A stretch of 64,000 nucleotides of DNA from Tubulanus polymorphus (GCF_964204645.1 NC_134031.1:16427307-16491306), one strand, 5' to 3'; numbered from the stretch's first letter, positions 47,753-59,909 are shown. Program-made: numbers and translations. Notes: generated by a model not told the origin, from the sequence alone.

Positions 47753-48162
47753 TAGAATGAATATTCAGTACTTTTTACTTAGCACGTTGTTTTCCGTTTT
47801 TTGGTCATATAAACATTGATGGTTACAAAACAATTTGTAGACAATGGAAACTCAGCCAATTGATATAGATACTCACGCAAATCAGGGAAAATATTCATTT
47901 AATTTTTTTACGCAATTTTGTTACCCATTCGAAACGTTCGAATTCAAATATTGGCCAGTAACTAGATTGTGTATCTCATAATCACTTCTATTCCTATATG
48001 TCTCGATTCGTAACTACTTTTCTGTCTCATACTCAAGCGAAACATGAGACCATGACTGGAATTTTGCCTGATCTTTCGCAAATTCTAATCACTATTTCAG
48101 TAGTCAGTTGTAAAATGAACATGAGCAATGAACATACCGTAGTTGTAAATGATAATCTGGAA

Positions 48163-48293
48163 CCAGTTGCATAGTCATGGCTTAGACTTAAGACCAGTCT
48201 AAGACCTACTTTGTTCTATAGCAAATCTAACAACTTAAGACCAGTCTTAAGATTTAAGACCACTCTTGGACTTAAGTCACAACTGTGCAACTG
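48163..48293. mobile_element. Palindromic repeat rich in CTTAAGAC / GTCTTAAG
   Basis: AACCAGTTGCATAGTCATG at the left is mirrored by ACAACTGTGCAACTG at the right. The interior repeats TTAAGACCAGTCT and its complement three times. It is probably another hairpin MITE of the -CCAGTTGC- group. Confidence 0.5.
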
Positions 48294-48772
48294 ACTTGTT
48301 GTCCGCTGCTGTTTAAAATACGGCTGCTCGGATTAAGTAAAACCGGATAAAATGTACAATGAATTTAGATTTAACCACCGTGTATGAAAATGAAAGTCAT
48401 ATTGGAAGCATTTATCACCCAGTTCCTGTAATAATAAAACAATTAAATCAATGAATTCTTCGCTCCTTAAAGATCATCATGTTGTTGAATGGATCTGTTC
48501 CTTTTCAAAAGTGATATTAAGATAGTAGTTTTAGTTCTTTATGTAGCTTGGGGAGGGGGACTATTTAATTATTTTTGCGTCTGATTAGCATTTAGTCTTC
48601 CGATAGAACTATTTAATCAGTTGATTCACAGTATGCAATAATTACAATGCTTTAAGGGGGAAGCATAAAATATATAGATATATTGCATACACATAGTATA
48701 GATGTATGTACATGGATTTTTGATTATGAAAATCTATTCTCTATATTTATTCTATTTACAGTTGATCATAAA

Positions 48773-48775
<3 letters not shown>

Positions 48776-48839
<64 letters not shown>
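48776..48839. repeat. TA microsatellite, about 30 units
   Basis: An uninterrupted (TA)n run of about 60 bases. It gives a false 65-codon frame. Confidence 0.95.
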
Positions 48840-48843
<4 letters not shown>

Positions 48844-49809
48844 TATACACTTGTTGTCAATTGTTGAAAAAATGAAGTGATATAAGGCAGGTTTCGATTG
48901 GTCTCTTCCGATTCTGTAATACTTGTTCATAGACCGTAATACGCTCTGTCAAACCTGCCTGAATATTCAAAGATCATAAGCCACAGTTTGAAGTGGATGC
49001 ATTCGATTTTCTGTTATATTCAGGACCACAATCTGCGCTTATTTTGATAAAAATTATTTGGAAAATTGTTACCTAGTAGACAAAATTTTCTCAGACGATT
49101 TCACTTAAAGGTTTGAAATTTGAAAAAGTACCGGTACTTCCAATGATATTTATGTTCGATTCTTTTTAAATTCATATTCAAAGGTATCGATATTTATAAT
49201 TTATGAATCCTATAAAGCTTTCTCTTGCCAAACCTCTGCGATAAATGCGGCTTGAAAAAATGCATTTCATAATTTCTCATCGTCCGATGTTTTTTTTTTA
49301 ATCAGAAGAAATTGTTATAGTTATAATTGAATAGAAGGGTTATGGTATTAAAGGGTGTTGTTTAGGACCACCACACGTGGTCAGTGTGATGATAACGATG
49401 TAGATTTTGGATCAGTGTTTTGACAATGTGTAAATTTCATCTTCCAATCACTCGGCATGAGTTGTACAATATTCATATTGTAGCTTTATTGTTTTATAAT
49501 AAAATCATGAAAATCATTTAATGATGGTTTATTTTTTTGTGAGCAGAATTTTGCTTTGTCTCTGGAAGCTTTTGGCCTTCATGCTGAATTGATATGAGTA
49601 GTTGCTGGTTTCTTTGATGAATCATGCGTCCAGTGGTCCAGTGGTCTTTATGTAACAAAATGGACTCAGACTGAATGAAATGACCACAAAATCAACATAT
49701 GCTAAATAAGCATATATGCTAATTAATAATATGCTAAATAAGAACATTTGTTTAGATGCAAGGACTGTCCTACTGTCTGATAGAAAGTCTGCCTGCAGAG
49801 AACTACACA

Positions 49810-50170
49810 CGTAAGCCGCATTCACACTACCACTAGACTTGCTATGGATCCCTACCTGGAACCGGCCGAACTCGGAGCGGACCAAATCAGACAGAGTTCA
49901 GTTAGCCTATACATTATCTTTTAGGCAATATAGAAATTATATGATATCTGAAAATAATCTAGCTTGATGACCATATATTGCGTTTGAATTCATACTACGG
50001 AGTACGATTTAAAACGAACCTGGTATCATTGCTGCCCACATACAGAATTAGTCCGTTCTGGAATTTGGAATGGACCTGGTTCGCTCTTTCTTGGACTGAA
50101 CAAATTTGGAATGGATATTTTGCGACTGTGAACGCTCGGTCCAGTCCAAATTCTTACTACTACAATTGCT
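49810..50170. repeat. Dispersed repeat related to 58079-58145
   Basis: The part 49817-49890 (..CCTGGAACCGGCCGAACTCGG..GGACCAAATCAGA) is a diverged reverse complement of 58079-58145 (TCTGATTTGGTCCGTTCC..). Phrases such as GCATTCACACTACC suggest a MITE family whose ends read G-TTCACACT; a GCGTTCACACG / CAGTGTGAACC pair at about 12300-12460 in a RERE intron is a possible relative. Confidence 0.4.
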
Positions 50171-50399
50171 ACCATTATCCATTAAGAAAAATTCTATAAA
50201 TGCTTTTTCAGTGAAAAAAGATCAGGCTTGATGAATGAACAAACTTAGCACCCTACCAAAAGATCTGATTCAAAGATGAAAATATTTCAAGTTTTTACGT
50301 TGAATTTATTCTAACTCGATAATAGATCATAAATTATACACATGTATTTCAAGATGAATACATTATGACAGAAGTTGCTTTGAAATTAGTGGGGTATGC

Positions 50400-50693
50400 C
50401 TACTTCAAATCCAGCATTTGAAACACTTGGTCATTAAATGCTGAAGCATCACTCTTCTTCTTTTCAACGAAAGCTTCAGCCGCTTCAACAATTTTCACCT
50501 TGTCATCAGACGACAATGGATTCTTTTTGTTTAATCGTTCTCGAAGGTAATACGCGTTAATGATGAATCTAGCCACTTGTTTACCATTTCTTTTCAGGAT
50601 TTTAGACGGCTTGGAACGTTTAACTATGACCTCTGCATCACTTACAACAATCAGAACTATCAATATCAAGACTAAGGGAACAGAATACCTCAT
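50400..50693 (-). CDS. Small secreted cysteine-free protein, array copy A (97 residues)
   Basis: I do not recognise the family. An N-terminal signal peptide (MRYSVPLVLILIVLIVVS, likely cut after SDA) precedes a mature part of about 77 residues with no cysteine. It is rich in Lys, Arg, Ala and Ser, with two probable amphipathic helices (around VARFIINAYYLRERLNKK and IVEAAEAFVEKKK). A P-L-S-S-D-D turn separates them. It is a single coding exon; an acceptor-like TTGCAG sits 17 bases before the ATG, suggesting a non-coding first exon. A TTTATT at 50305-50310 supplies an AATAAA on the coding strand. Its C-terminus (QMLDLK) is shorter than in copies B and C. It could be an antimicrobial-like, mucus or shell-matrix protein, but nothing in the sequence decides. 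Confidence 0.75.
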   Translation of the reverse strand: MRYSVPLVLILIVLIVVSDAEVIVKRSKPSKILKRNGKQVARFIINAYYLRERLNKKNPLSSDDKVKIVEAAEAFVEKKKSDASAFNDQVFQMLDLK

Positions 50694-51667
50694 CTTTTAT
50701 CAATACAACTGCAATATAGAATGATAACTACATTTCAGCTTCGGTAGAAAAACCCTTCCACTTATCTATAACCCGGATCCAGTGTCACAGTTCTAATTCA
50801 GAGTTAACTCTTGAGTCAAAATTAGTTCGTTTTCCATGTTTTAACTCCGAGTCAAATCTTAACTCACATCTATGGAACTGGGTCCAGAGAACCTACTGCT
50901 AGATCTAATTGTATTACGTACCTTTACCGTCTTGAACAAAGTTTTTCTGGAAATACAAAACACAACATTATTTCCAGACATTTTATACTCTTGAGGGAAA
51001 ATTAATAGCTGCTATTAGTCAATCCCTGTTTTTCAGATGAAACAAACTACTAATCCGTACATTATTAAATTTTCAATAAGATGGAGACCTTACGATCATT
51101 TGAAACCAGGCGTCTAATGATCCAATCACAGAACAGCACCTGGGATGTAACGGATCATCATCTATTTCTAAGAGAAGATTTTGTGGTAAACTTCTGTTAC
51201 TAGATTTATACATGTAGATGTATTTCTTAACGCAATGAGTTCTCTCTTAAATTTGGTGTACTCTAAGTTGGTCAAGTTTGACTGTATTTAAGGTGCAAAT
51301 AGAATCAGATCCAGTGAAATAATCACAGAAAACATCAGAATCATACTAAATAAGAACATTTATTTGGTTGCAAGGACTGTTCTATTGTTTAATAGCACGT
51401 CTGCCTGCAGAGAACTACACACTAGTATAAACACTATAACACTGCACACCAAGAATTCGCCCCAAAAATACAATATTATTTGTCACGATCAATCCATAAA
51501 AATTCACACTTTCAATAAAAGTTTTTCAGTTAAAAAAATAACGGTTGATGAGGAATGAAAACACCTTTCACCCTACCAAAAAATCTAATGCAAAGATGAA
51601 AATGTCTCAAGTAATTAGTTTATTCAAACTTCAACTTGATAATGGATCATATTTCAAGATAAATACA

Positions 51668-52002
51668 TCATGGCACGGGGACCCCGGGGCTCTTTAGAAT
51701 TACTTCTTCCTCTGACAAACCCAGCATTTGAAACACTTGGTCGTTAAATGCTGAAGCATCACTCTTCTTCTTATCAACGAAAGCTTCAGCCGCTTCAACA
51801 ATTATCGCCTTGTCATCAGACGACAATGGATTCTTTTTGTTTAATCATCTCGAAGGTAATACGCATTAATGATGAATCTAGCCACTTGTTTACCATTTCT
51901 TTCCAGGATTTTAGACGGCTTGGAACGTTTAACTACCACCTCTGCATCACTTACAACAATCAGAACTATCAATATCAAGACTAAGGGAACAGAATACCTC
52001 AT
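51668..52002 (-). pseudogene. Small secreted protein, array copy B, frameshifted
   Basis: It is close to copy C over its whole length but 335 rather than 336 nt long. One base is lost near 51847 (plus strand AATCATCTCG where C has AATCGTTCTCG), which shifts the frame after NAYYLRE, about residue 50. The signal peptide and first helix remain open. Either a recent pseudogene or a sequencing/assembly error in a near-identical array. Confidence 0.75.
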
Positions 52003-52976
52003 CTTTTATCAATACAACTGCAATATAGAATGATAACTACATTTCAGCTTCGGTAGAAAAACCCTTCCACTTATCTATAACCCGGATCCAGTGTCACAGT
52101 TCTAAGTCAGAGTTAACTCTTGAGTCAAAATAAGTTCATTTTCCATGTTTTAACTCAGAGTCAAATCGTAACTCACATCTATGGAACTGGGTCCACAGAA
52201 CCTACTGGTAGATCTAATCGTATTACATACCTTTACTGTCTTTAAAAAAGTTTTCCAGAAATGCAAACCACAACATTATTTCCAGACATTTTATACCCTT
52301 GAGGGAAAATGAATAGCTGCTATTAGTCAATCCCTGTTTTTCAGATTAAACAAACTACTAATCCGTACATTATTAAATTTTCAATAAAGATGGAGACCAT
52401 ACGATCATTTGAAACCAGGTGTCTAATGATCCAATCACAGAACAGCACCTGGGATGTAACGGATCATCATCTATTTCTAAGAGAAGATTTTGTGGTAAAC
52501 TTCTGTTACTAGATTTATACATGTAGATGTATTTCTTAACGCAATGAGTTCTCTCTTAAATTTGGTGTACTCTAAGTTGGTCAAGTTTGACTGTATTTAA
52601 GGTGCAAATAGAATCAGATCCAGTGAAATAATCACAGAAAACATCAGAATCATACTAAATAAGAACATTTATTTGTTTGCAAGGACTGTTCTATTGTTTA
52701 ATAGCACGTCTACCTGCAGAGAACTACACACTAGTATAAACACTATAACACTGCACACCAAGAATTCGCCCCAAAAATACAATATTATTTGTCACGATCA
52801 ATCCATAAAAATTCACACTTTCAATAAAAGTTTTTCAGTTAAAAAAATAACGGTTGATGAGGAATGAAAACACCTTTCACCCTACCAAAAAATCTAATGC
52901 AAAGATGAAAATGTTTTAAGTAATTAGTTTATTCAAACTTCAACTTGATAATGGATCATATTTCAAGATAAATACA

Positions 52977-53312
52977 TCATGGCACGTGGACCCCGGGGCT
53001 CTTTTGAATTACTTCTTCCTCTAACAAACCAAGCATTTTAAACACTTGGTCGTTAAATGCTGAAGCATCACTCTTCTTCTTATCAACTAAAGCTTCAGCC
53101 GCTTCAACAATTATCGCCTTGTCATCAGATGACAATGGATTCTTTTTGTTTAATCGTTCTCGAAGGTAATACGCATTAATGATGAATCTAGCCACTTTTT
53201 TACCATTTCTTTCCAGGATTTTAGACGGCTTGGAACGTTTAACTACCACCTCTGCATCACTTACAACAATCAGAACTATCAATATCAAGACTAAGGGAAC
53301 AGAATACCTCAT
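52977..53312 (-). CDS. Small secreted cysteine-free protein, array copy C (111 residues)
   Basis: It has the same signal peptide as copy A and a mature part that differs at a handful of sites (for example VVVKRSKPSKILERNGKK). The C-terminus is extended by about 14 residues (LLEEEVIQKSPGVHVP). Like copy A it has no cysteine. The poly(A) signal is at 52928-52933 (TTTATT on the plus strand). It is probably a secreted multigene-family member of unknown function. Confidence 0.75.
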   Translation of the reverse strand: MRYSVPLVLILIVLIVVSDAEVVVKRSKPSKILERNGKKVARFIINAYYLRERLNKKNPLSSDDKAIIVEAAEALVDKKKSDASAFNDQVFKMLGLLEEEVIQKSPGVHVP

Positions 53313-54286
53313 CTTTTATCAATACAACTGCAGTATAGAATGATAACTACATTTCAACTTCGGTAGAAAAACCCTTCCACTTATCTGTAACCCGGATCCA
53401 GTGTCACAGTTCTAATTCAGAGTTAACTCTTGAGTCAAAATTAGTTCGTTTTCCATGTTTTAACTCCGAGTCAAATCTTAACTCACATCTATGGAACTGG
53501 ATCCAGAGAACCTACTGGTAGATCTAATTGTATTACGTACCTTTACTGTCTTTAAAAAAGTTTTCCAGAAATGCAAAACACAACATTATTTCCAGACATT
53601 TTATACTCTTGAGGGAAAATGAATAGCTGCTATTAGTCAATCCCTGTTTTTCAGATGAAACAAACTACTAATCCGTACATTATTAAATTTTCAATAAAGA
53701 TGGAGACCATACGATCATTTGAAACCAGGCGTCTAATGATCCAATCACAGAACAGCACCTGGGATGTAACGGATCATCATCTATTTCTAAGAGAAGATTT
53801 TGTGGTAAACTTCTGTTACTAGATTTATACATGTAGATGTATTTCTTAACGCAATGAGTTCTCTCTTAAATTTGGTTTACTCTTAGTTGGTCAAGTTTGA
53901 CTGTATTTAAGGTGCAAATAGAATCAGATCCAGTGAAATAATCACAGAAAACATCAGAATCATACTAAATAAGAACATTTATTTGGTTGCAAGGACTGTT
54001 CTATTGTTTAATAGCACGTCTGCCTGCAGAGAACTACACACTAGTATAAACACTATAACACTGCACACCAAGAATTCGCCCCAAAAATACAATATTATTT
54101 GTCACGATCAATCCATAAAAATTCACACTTTCAATAAAAGTTTTTCAGTTAAAAAAATAACGGTTGATGAGGAATGAAAACACCTTTCACCCTACCAAAA
54201 AATCTAATGCAAAGATGAAAATGTCTCAAGTAATTAGTTTATTCAAACTTCAACTTGATAATGGATCATATTTCAAGATAAATACA

Positions 54287-54406
54287 TCATGGCACGGGGA
54301 CCCCGGGGCTCTTTAGAATTACTTCTTCCTCTGACAAACCCAGCATTTTAAACACTTGGTCGTTAAATGCTGAAGCATCACTCTTCTTCTTATCAACTAA
54401 AGCTTC
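54287..54406 (-). pseudogene. Small secreted protein, array copy D, 5'-truncated
   Basis: Only the C-terminal 39 codons remain (from about ..ALVDKKKSDASAFNDQVF to ..GVPVP). Similarity to copy C stops abruptly after AAAGCTTC at 54406, where unrelated sequence begins. It marks the right boundary of the array. Confidence 0.85.
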
Positions 54407-55073
54407 TAAGGCGCAATTTGGGTTGAATTTCTAAAACTATAGTTCATCTCGGTTACTAGGATTATTCGTGGTACAGTCAAGCTCAGTTAAACCATCATTA
54501 GATAAGTCATCGCATCACTTCATTTTAGTCCCATTTTGTATTTTCGATTCAATTTGCCAAATGTAAGTAGTCATTTCGATAAGTCACCCCAGTGACAATT
54601 TATCCGAGTTGAGACTGTTTACCCGTACATGTATTTCTAAATGAGTACCCACACGATAAATACAAATTGAATACAATTCAAGAAACAGGAGTATACCGGC
54701 ACAGGTATTGCCCGCTTTTTTTCTAACACGAATTATAGATTAATCAACAATGATCTCAATAATAAAAGCATAATTAATTCAATCAGCAAAATGCAGTCTC
54801 CTAGAAAATAATGCATAGGAGACACGTCGGAAATGCTTTTCTTAATACACATATGAAAGCTGAGTACATATAGGTTTTAAGTAGACAGTACCGGTAATCT
54901 AGAAAATGATATAAACGGGACGGTTTCAACTGCTTTATAAATGAAACCAGCTCAAATACACACAGCAGTAACTTTGTTCGCATATAATGATAACATAATT
55001 TTCGCCCAAATCATCAACAGTTCTATAGTACAACGCTGCAAGTCGGTAAGTCCGTCTGGTTTACGTTGCGGAC
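54407..55073. other. Gap between the array and WRAP73
   Basis: Short AT-rich stretch holding the WRAP73 3' UTR. No exon or repeat was recognised. Confidence 0.5.
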
Positions 55074-58000
55074 TTATTGAGCATCGTCCGATTCCGTATC
55101 GGACAAGAAACAGATGCACATCGAATCGCGACCCATTAAAAGAAGGGACGTTCCGTCCGGATGCCAGCGTAACGACGTCACTTGGAATACAGCTGAAATG
55201 AATCGATCGTAAGGAGTTAATGATCCTTACAAATACAGGGATATACTTCCCGATTTCTAAATTATTATTTCCAATGAATGAGTTTCAGATTCTCTTTCAG
55301 TTTTGACCATCATATCAGCTTATTCAAAAAAAAAAATTTTGAGTCCACCATCTCCAAATCGTATCAAGAGGTGATTTAATGATTTGACAAATCGATTTGA
55401 ATTTGATGCCGTGTTAAATTCAAAGATTAGACCAAATCAAATTTGATTATGACAAGATAAAAATGATTTTACTTAAAATCAAATTTAATTAGATGTGATA
55501 AATTCGCCTTTGTTATCCTACGACATATACTTACATTCAACAGGTATTTCAACGGACAACGCGCCAGCCGGTGACCACATGTAAATCTTATCGGTACCGG
55601 TACACAGAGCTAAACGAGTATTCACCGGATCCCATTCGACACCTACAAAACAAAATACATGCGTTTACAACAGGTTCGATTAACGTTCAAAATCGCTATT
55701 GCTGAGATATGGAATTCTACCTGGACCACTTACATTTGATTGGACTGTTCTGCACAAGAATGACGGCCAAATTTAGCGCTATTATATCCCAGATCCACAG
55801 GGTATGAGGCATGTTGTCTATAATGAAATAAATTTCAAAATACTACACCGATCTCTTAATTACAAATGGTTCTTACAGGAAAATTGAGAGCGGAAGTTAC
55901 CATTTCGAGTGAACATGTATCGGTTATCTTTACTGAACGCCACACATCCGACCCCGAGTTTAGGGTTCGCTTTTTCCAGATCCGGTTTCACGGTGGGTAT
56001 CTGAATCGGTCCCTCGATCACTTCATCTGCGTGAAAACATACCCAATCAAAATCTCTTACTCGAAATTCGTGAAAAAAAAAAACCACAAAATCTCATATT
56101 ACTTACATTTACTTGGGGCCGAAGTCAATTTAGAATTGATCTGGATTCCTCCAATGTTCGGCGTTGGTCGTTTTTCCACCTCGTTGTAAGCTACCTGCGG
56201 ATGGAAAAAGAATCAAAAGTCCATGATTCTGGCAACAGAACCGATTTAATCAATGCTTAATCTGTAACGGGGTCCCTACAGATCAGTCATTCCAGAATTC
56301 AAGGCCTTTCCAGGAGAATATTTCAAATTTCGAGTAGTGTATGCATCACTTTCGCAAGTTACTCTAGACTGCTCATAAATTTTACTGCTTACGGTATCTC
56401 AGTTAACCATTTAATTTGTGTGTATAAGTCCTACGATTACTAACTAGGCCCACGTACCTTTAATTCATCGATCTGTTTCGGATGTTCTTGCTCGGCTACT
56501 GTTCTCCACGTGATATGGTTAAGTATTCGTACCTGAATATACGATCAAATCGGTTACGCTCGATTCAAGTGACATAAAGGGAACTGAAATTTATCGTTTC
56601 ACGGCAGGACGAGGCCGAGTACCTTTTCATCGTAGCTGCCTAAAGCGAGGAACTGACTCGTCGGTGACCAGGCCAAACTCTTAATACCTAAAGCGTAGTC
56701 GTACGCGCTGTAACTGGCTAAACATCGTCCATCCACTGAATACAGCAATACTTTATACTACAAAATCATCAAAATATAGTTACGGAGAAATTCTATTGAT
56801 TGTCCGTTCGTAAGGGTACGGCGCTCGTTATATCTACCTGAAGACAAGTGTCCCATACGGCTAATACTCGGCCGTCCGGCGACCATTGGACTCCTTTTAA
56901 ATCATCGGTTTCTGTTTCAAAATGCTACAAATATTCATTAGATTTCATGGTTACTGATTTCATTTCCAATCTCAATACTAATTTCAAATGCAGCAGGTGC
57001 AGATTCAGCCTACCGCCTTCACTGCTTGAGCGGTGGGCATAGACAGGCAAAACTCAGAAACATCAGGATTCCCTTATTTTGGATATGTGGAAAATTTAAT
57101 TTGACATCCCCATAACTGTGTAAATTACCGGTACTGTATCTGGAGGTAGTAAAATGCAAATTATCTGGGAGGAACCCTATACCCGCCTGTGGTGCCTTGC
57201 CTCTAGGGCCAACTTTGGTTATGTGAGTTAGTCCACCAATAGCCGAACTAAGTGAAACAGAATGTCAGTTACCGGGTAGTCAGAACAATGGTCTGGAAAT
57301 AATTCAGAAATTAAGCGCATTCGCTTATCAGTTCCAACCACTAGTCGACTAGATACGAAAACCGAATTTGGCCCTGACTGAGCCGGGGACTCAGAAACTG
57401 AGGCTGGACCCAAGTCGGTATTGATTTCATTATAGAATAAACCGTACCTTAACGAGTTGCCAGGTCGAACAGGCAAAAATACTGATATAATCTTTACAGT
57501 CTCGACGTTCAGCGAGGGCCATGTACTTTCCACCGGTGCTGAAATCGACGCCTGCAAAACCAAATTGAACCATTAGAGACGGTTTCGTAAATTACCGGTA
57601 AGAAAATATTTCGAAATATTCAGTTACCTTTCTGACAAGCTTTAGGGTATTTGATGTAGGACACCGATTTGTTCAACAGTGACCAAACGGTCATACGGAT
57701 CTGAAAAGTTTAGAAGTAAAAACTTCGACGATTTCGGGCCACACGATTTTCATCGGGATTATCAAATTTTGAGAAAAAAAATGACTTACATGAAAGTCAG
57801 CAGTAGTTAGAATATGCCTCCCATCTGGAGCCCAACATACATCGGCTAAACCAGCCGAGCCTTCGTCTATTTTACAAGTCCACGACGGTTCCTCCAACGA
57901 CCAAACCTATCAATTATTAATTATCCACCAGTTAATCTAGTCTCAGCCAGGCATAGAGCCCTTTCGTACTCTGTACAAGCACTCTGGAATACTTAAAACC

Positions 58001-58961
58001 TAACACAATTATATCCACTCCATCAATCAATGTTTTCAAATCAAACCTAAAAACTCTCAATTTAGAACACAAATTCTGATTTGGTCCGTTCCAAATTTGG
58101 CTCGTTCCAGGTACGGACCGGTCTAACTAGTGGTAACGCGGAGCCTACTGTCTACACATTCTTTAGTCATATGTTCATTTAAAGAATAATTGATTTAACT
58201 GTTTTTAGATTTTTTTCTGTTCTCTTTTGGCCTATGTAAAGCCAATGAGCACATTTCATATGGATTTTAGGCTCAACAGATATAAGTATGATTGAAATAC
58301 TTTTTTCGAGATAATTTTTATAAATAGGGTGCCCATATAAGCAATGCGTTTTGTACCTGAACTAGACCACGTTTGTACATTCCACATAAGACGAATAATG
58401 AATCAGACGACCACTGAAAAGAGAGAATGGTTTAAAAAAGTTATGGAAAAGAGTTAGCTGAAAACCTGAATAATTCAGAACTAATAAAGATCTATTAGTT
58501 ACCTCAATGTGTTGAATACTGTCCAAGCATGCATATAGTTGTAGTATTTGTAGGGTCTTCGTGTCCCGAACCACTAATCTATACTGAACGGCATTGGCCT
58601 GCAAAATAAACAATATAGTTATAAACATTATTTAGAAAAGATTTTCCAAAGTAACCAAACCCAAATCTCTCTAGACTCTAAATTTGCACGAAAACTGAGC
58701 AGACAAATCAAATTAGCTAATTGAATGTACAGCATCATATTGAAATCCGATTAACAATTTGATTGAATTTATTAAACATTAATTTAGTGGGATTGTTCAT
58801 GTAGATTGTTTTTCAAACAGCGATACGAATTTCGCGGTAAAAATTGAATGAATCGAACCTGGAACAACTAAAAAGTACCAACAAATACTCACTAAATAAT
58901 CCCCGTTAGGAGAAAACTTGCATAGATGATTCGATTGTTTGAACAATTCGGAGAAATTCAT
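55074..58961 (-). CDS. WRAP73: WD-repeat centrosomal protein WRAP73 (WDR8), 445 residues
   Basis: It acts with SSX2IP at the pericentriolar material in spindle anchoring and ciliary-vesicle docking. Minus-strand exons: 58961-58893 (ATG), 58598-58503, 58413-58357, 57906-57790, 57700-57628, 57551-57448, 56924-56838, 56757-56623, 56532-56458, 56194-56107, 56026-55901, 55817-55734, 55642-55535, 55192-55074 (TAA). All phases agree, giving 445 aa against 460 in human. Stretches that fix identity are [91 protein letters not shown] and [13 protein letters not shown]. The WD blades cover nearly the whole chain. It is convergent with TPRG1L, with the secreted-protein array between them. Confidence 0.95.
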
Positions 58962-59909
58962 AATTGTGTTCGCTCAAAATATCATCTAAATATGTAAGAA
59001 ATTGCTATTTTGGAACAAATTTGGGAGAAATTTCAGAACCCGGAAGTGTTTTATCCTGCCTATATCGGGCGCATGCGCACTCCAGCCGAAAACCCGCCGC
59101 TAAAATGTTTAGAGATAAAAAGTGTAGAAAATTTAAGATCTGAATAGCCAAAACTTGTAGATAATTCTAAATTGGTGTCTTGAAACGATTCAAAAGATTT
59201 TATGAGTTGTTATTTAGTTCAAGGGGTAAAATTTAAATTATTGTTGGATAAGTAAGCAACTTCCGGTAGGGAATGGGACCGCACAACGCAAGTATTGAAT
59301 ATAGTAAATCATCGCTGTAAATGTAGTTTTTAAATGCCAATAGTTTTCCCGGTGAAAACTCGTTAATCGTCGGCTATTTGTGGTTTGATAGCTGAAACTA
59401 CTCGATTCTGATGGAGCAATGGAGCTCGAATTGACATTCACTGAGAAAATGAATGTGTAGTAGCTGGAACTTCGCGTAAGGATACATTTCGTCATCAAAA
59501 ACATCATTTTCCAGAGCATGCATTTATTTGCAGCATCTTGCTGTTAATTCTGATTATACGTAAGTTTACACACAATTCAACGTTGACATTTCATCCATAA
59601 AGATCTTTGACAAATGCATGTTTGCATTTGATATTTTTCGGGTAATTTTAGGCTCAAAATGCTGTAAAATGTGATGATGATTCATCTGTTTTGAGCATCA
59701 GCAGCATTTGAACAATTCAATTCAATATACTGAATTAAACGTTTTCTAAGATGCCAGTGCATGGGTACAGGCGGGGGCATGCGCAGCCATTTGGAAATGG
59801 AGTAAAATGCTGTCAGAAATTTTAACCCACCAAGCCCCCTTCTTTTAGGCTTGCTGCTAATGCCTAATTCCTTTATTTCTGAACTTGTTGGTCATTGGAG
59901 GTGTTTTTA
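58962..59909. other. WRAP73 upstream region, no gene seen
   Basis: The promoter motifs lie at 59039-59080. The remainder is AT-rich with no supported exon; the minus-strand frame 59238-59519 is without motif. Confidence 0.45.
59039..59080. promoter_or_regulatory. WRAP73 promoter: ETS and NRF1 sites
   Basis: CCCGGAAGTG at 59039-59048 (ETS) and the perfect NRF1 palindrome GCGCATGCGC at 59069-59078 lie 78 to 117 bases upstream of the WRAP73 ATG. A further ETS-like ACTTCCGG is at about 59261. This is the typical make-up of a housekeeping, TATA-less promoter. Confidence 0.7.

Larger units (their letters stand above)
47330..49730. other. TPRG1L downstream region, no supported gene
   Basis: It holds a hAT-like element (47500-47752), a palindromic repeat (about 48163-48293), a possible TPRG1L poly(A) signal (AATAAA near 48432), a long TA microsatellite (48776-48839) and a small inverted-end repeat (48888-48961). 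The plus-strand frame 48683-48880 is only the translated TA run. No exon is visible. Confidence 0.5.
49731..54406 (-). repeat. Tandem array, unit about 1.31 kb, carrying a small secreted-protein gene
   Basis: A marker phrase (AAGAACATTTATTTGGTTGC) recurs at 51352, 52661 and 53971, that is 1309 and 1310 bp apart, and a diverged one (AAGAACATTTGTTTAGATGC) at about 49740. Three long units and one truncated unit can be followed. Each unit holds one gene on the minus strand, its 5' flank and a diverged copy of the GGATC(C/T)AGT hairpin (50775-50885, 52085-52195, 53395-53505). The last three units look nearly identical by eye, so the expansion is recent. The right end breaks inside the coding region at about 54406. 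Confidence 0.9.

Noticed and set aside
48683-48880. 65-codon frame rich in Ile-Tyr
   Set aside because: It is the translation of a TA microsatellite.
51364-54177. Three identical 64-codon plus-strand frames in the secreted-protein array
   Set aside because: They repeat because the array repeats. They have no signal peptide or motif, lie between the minus-strand genes, and the first array unit (49740 region) does not preserve the frame.
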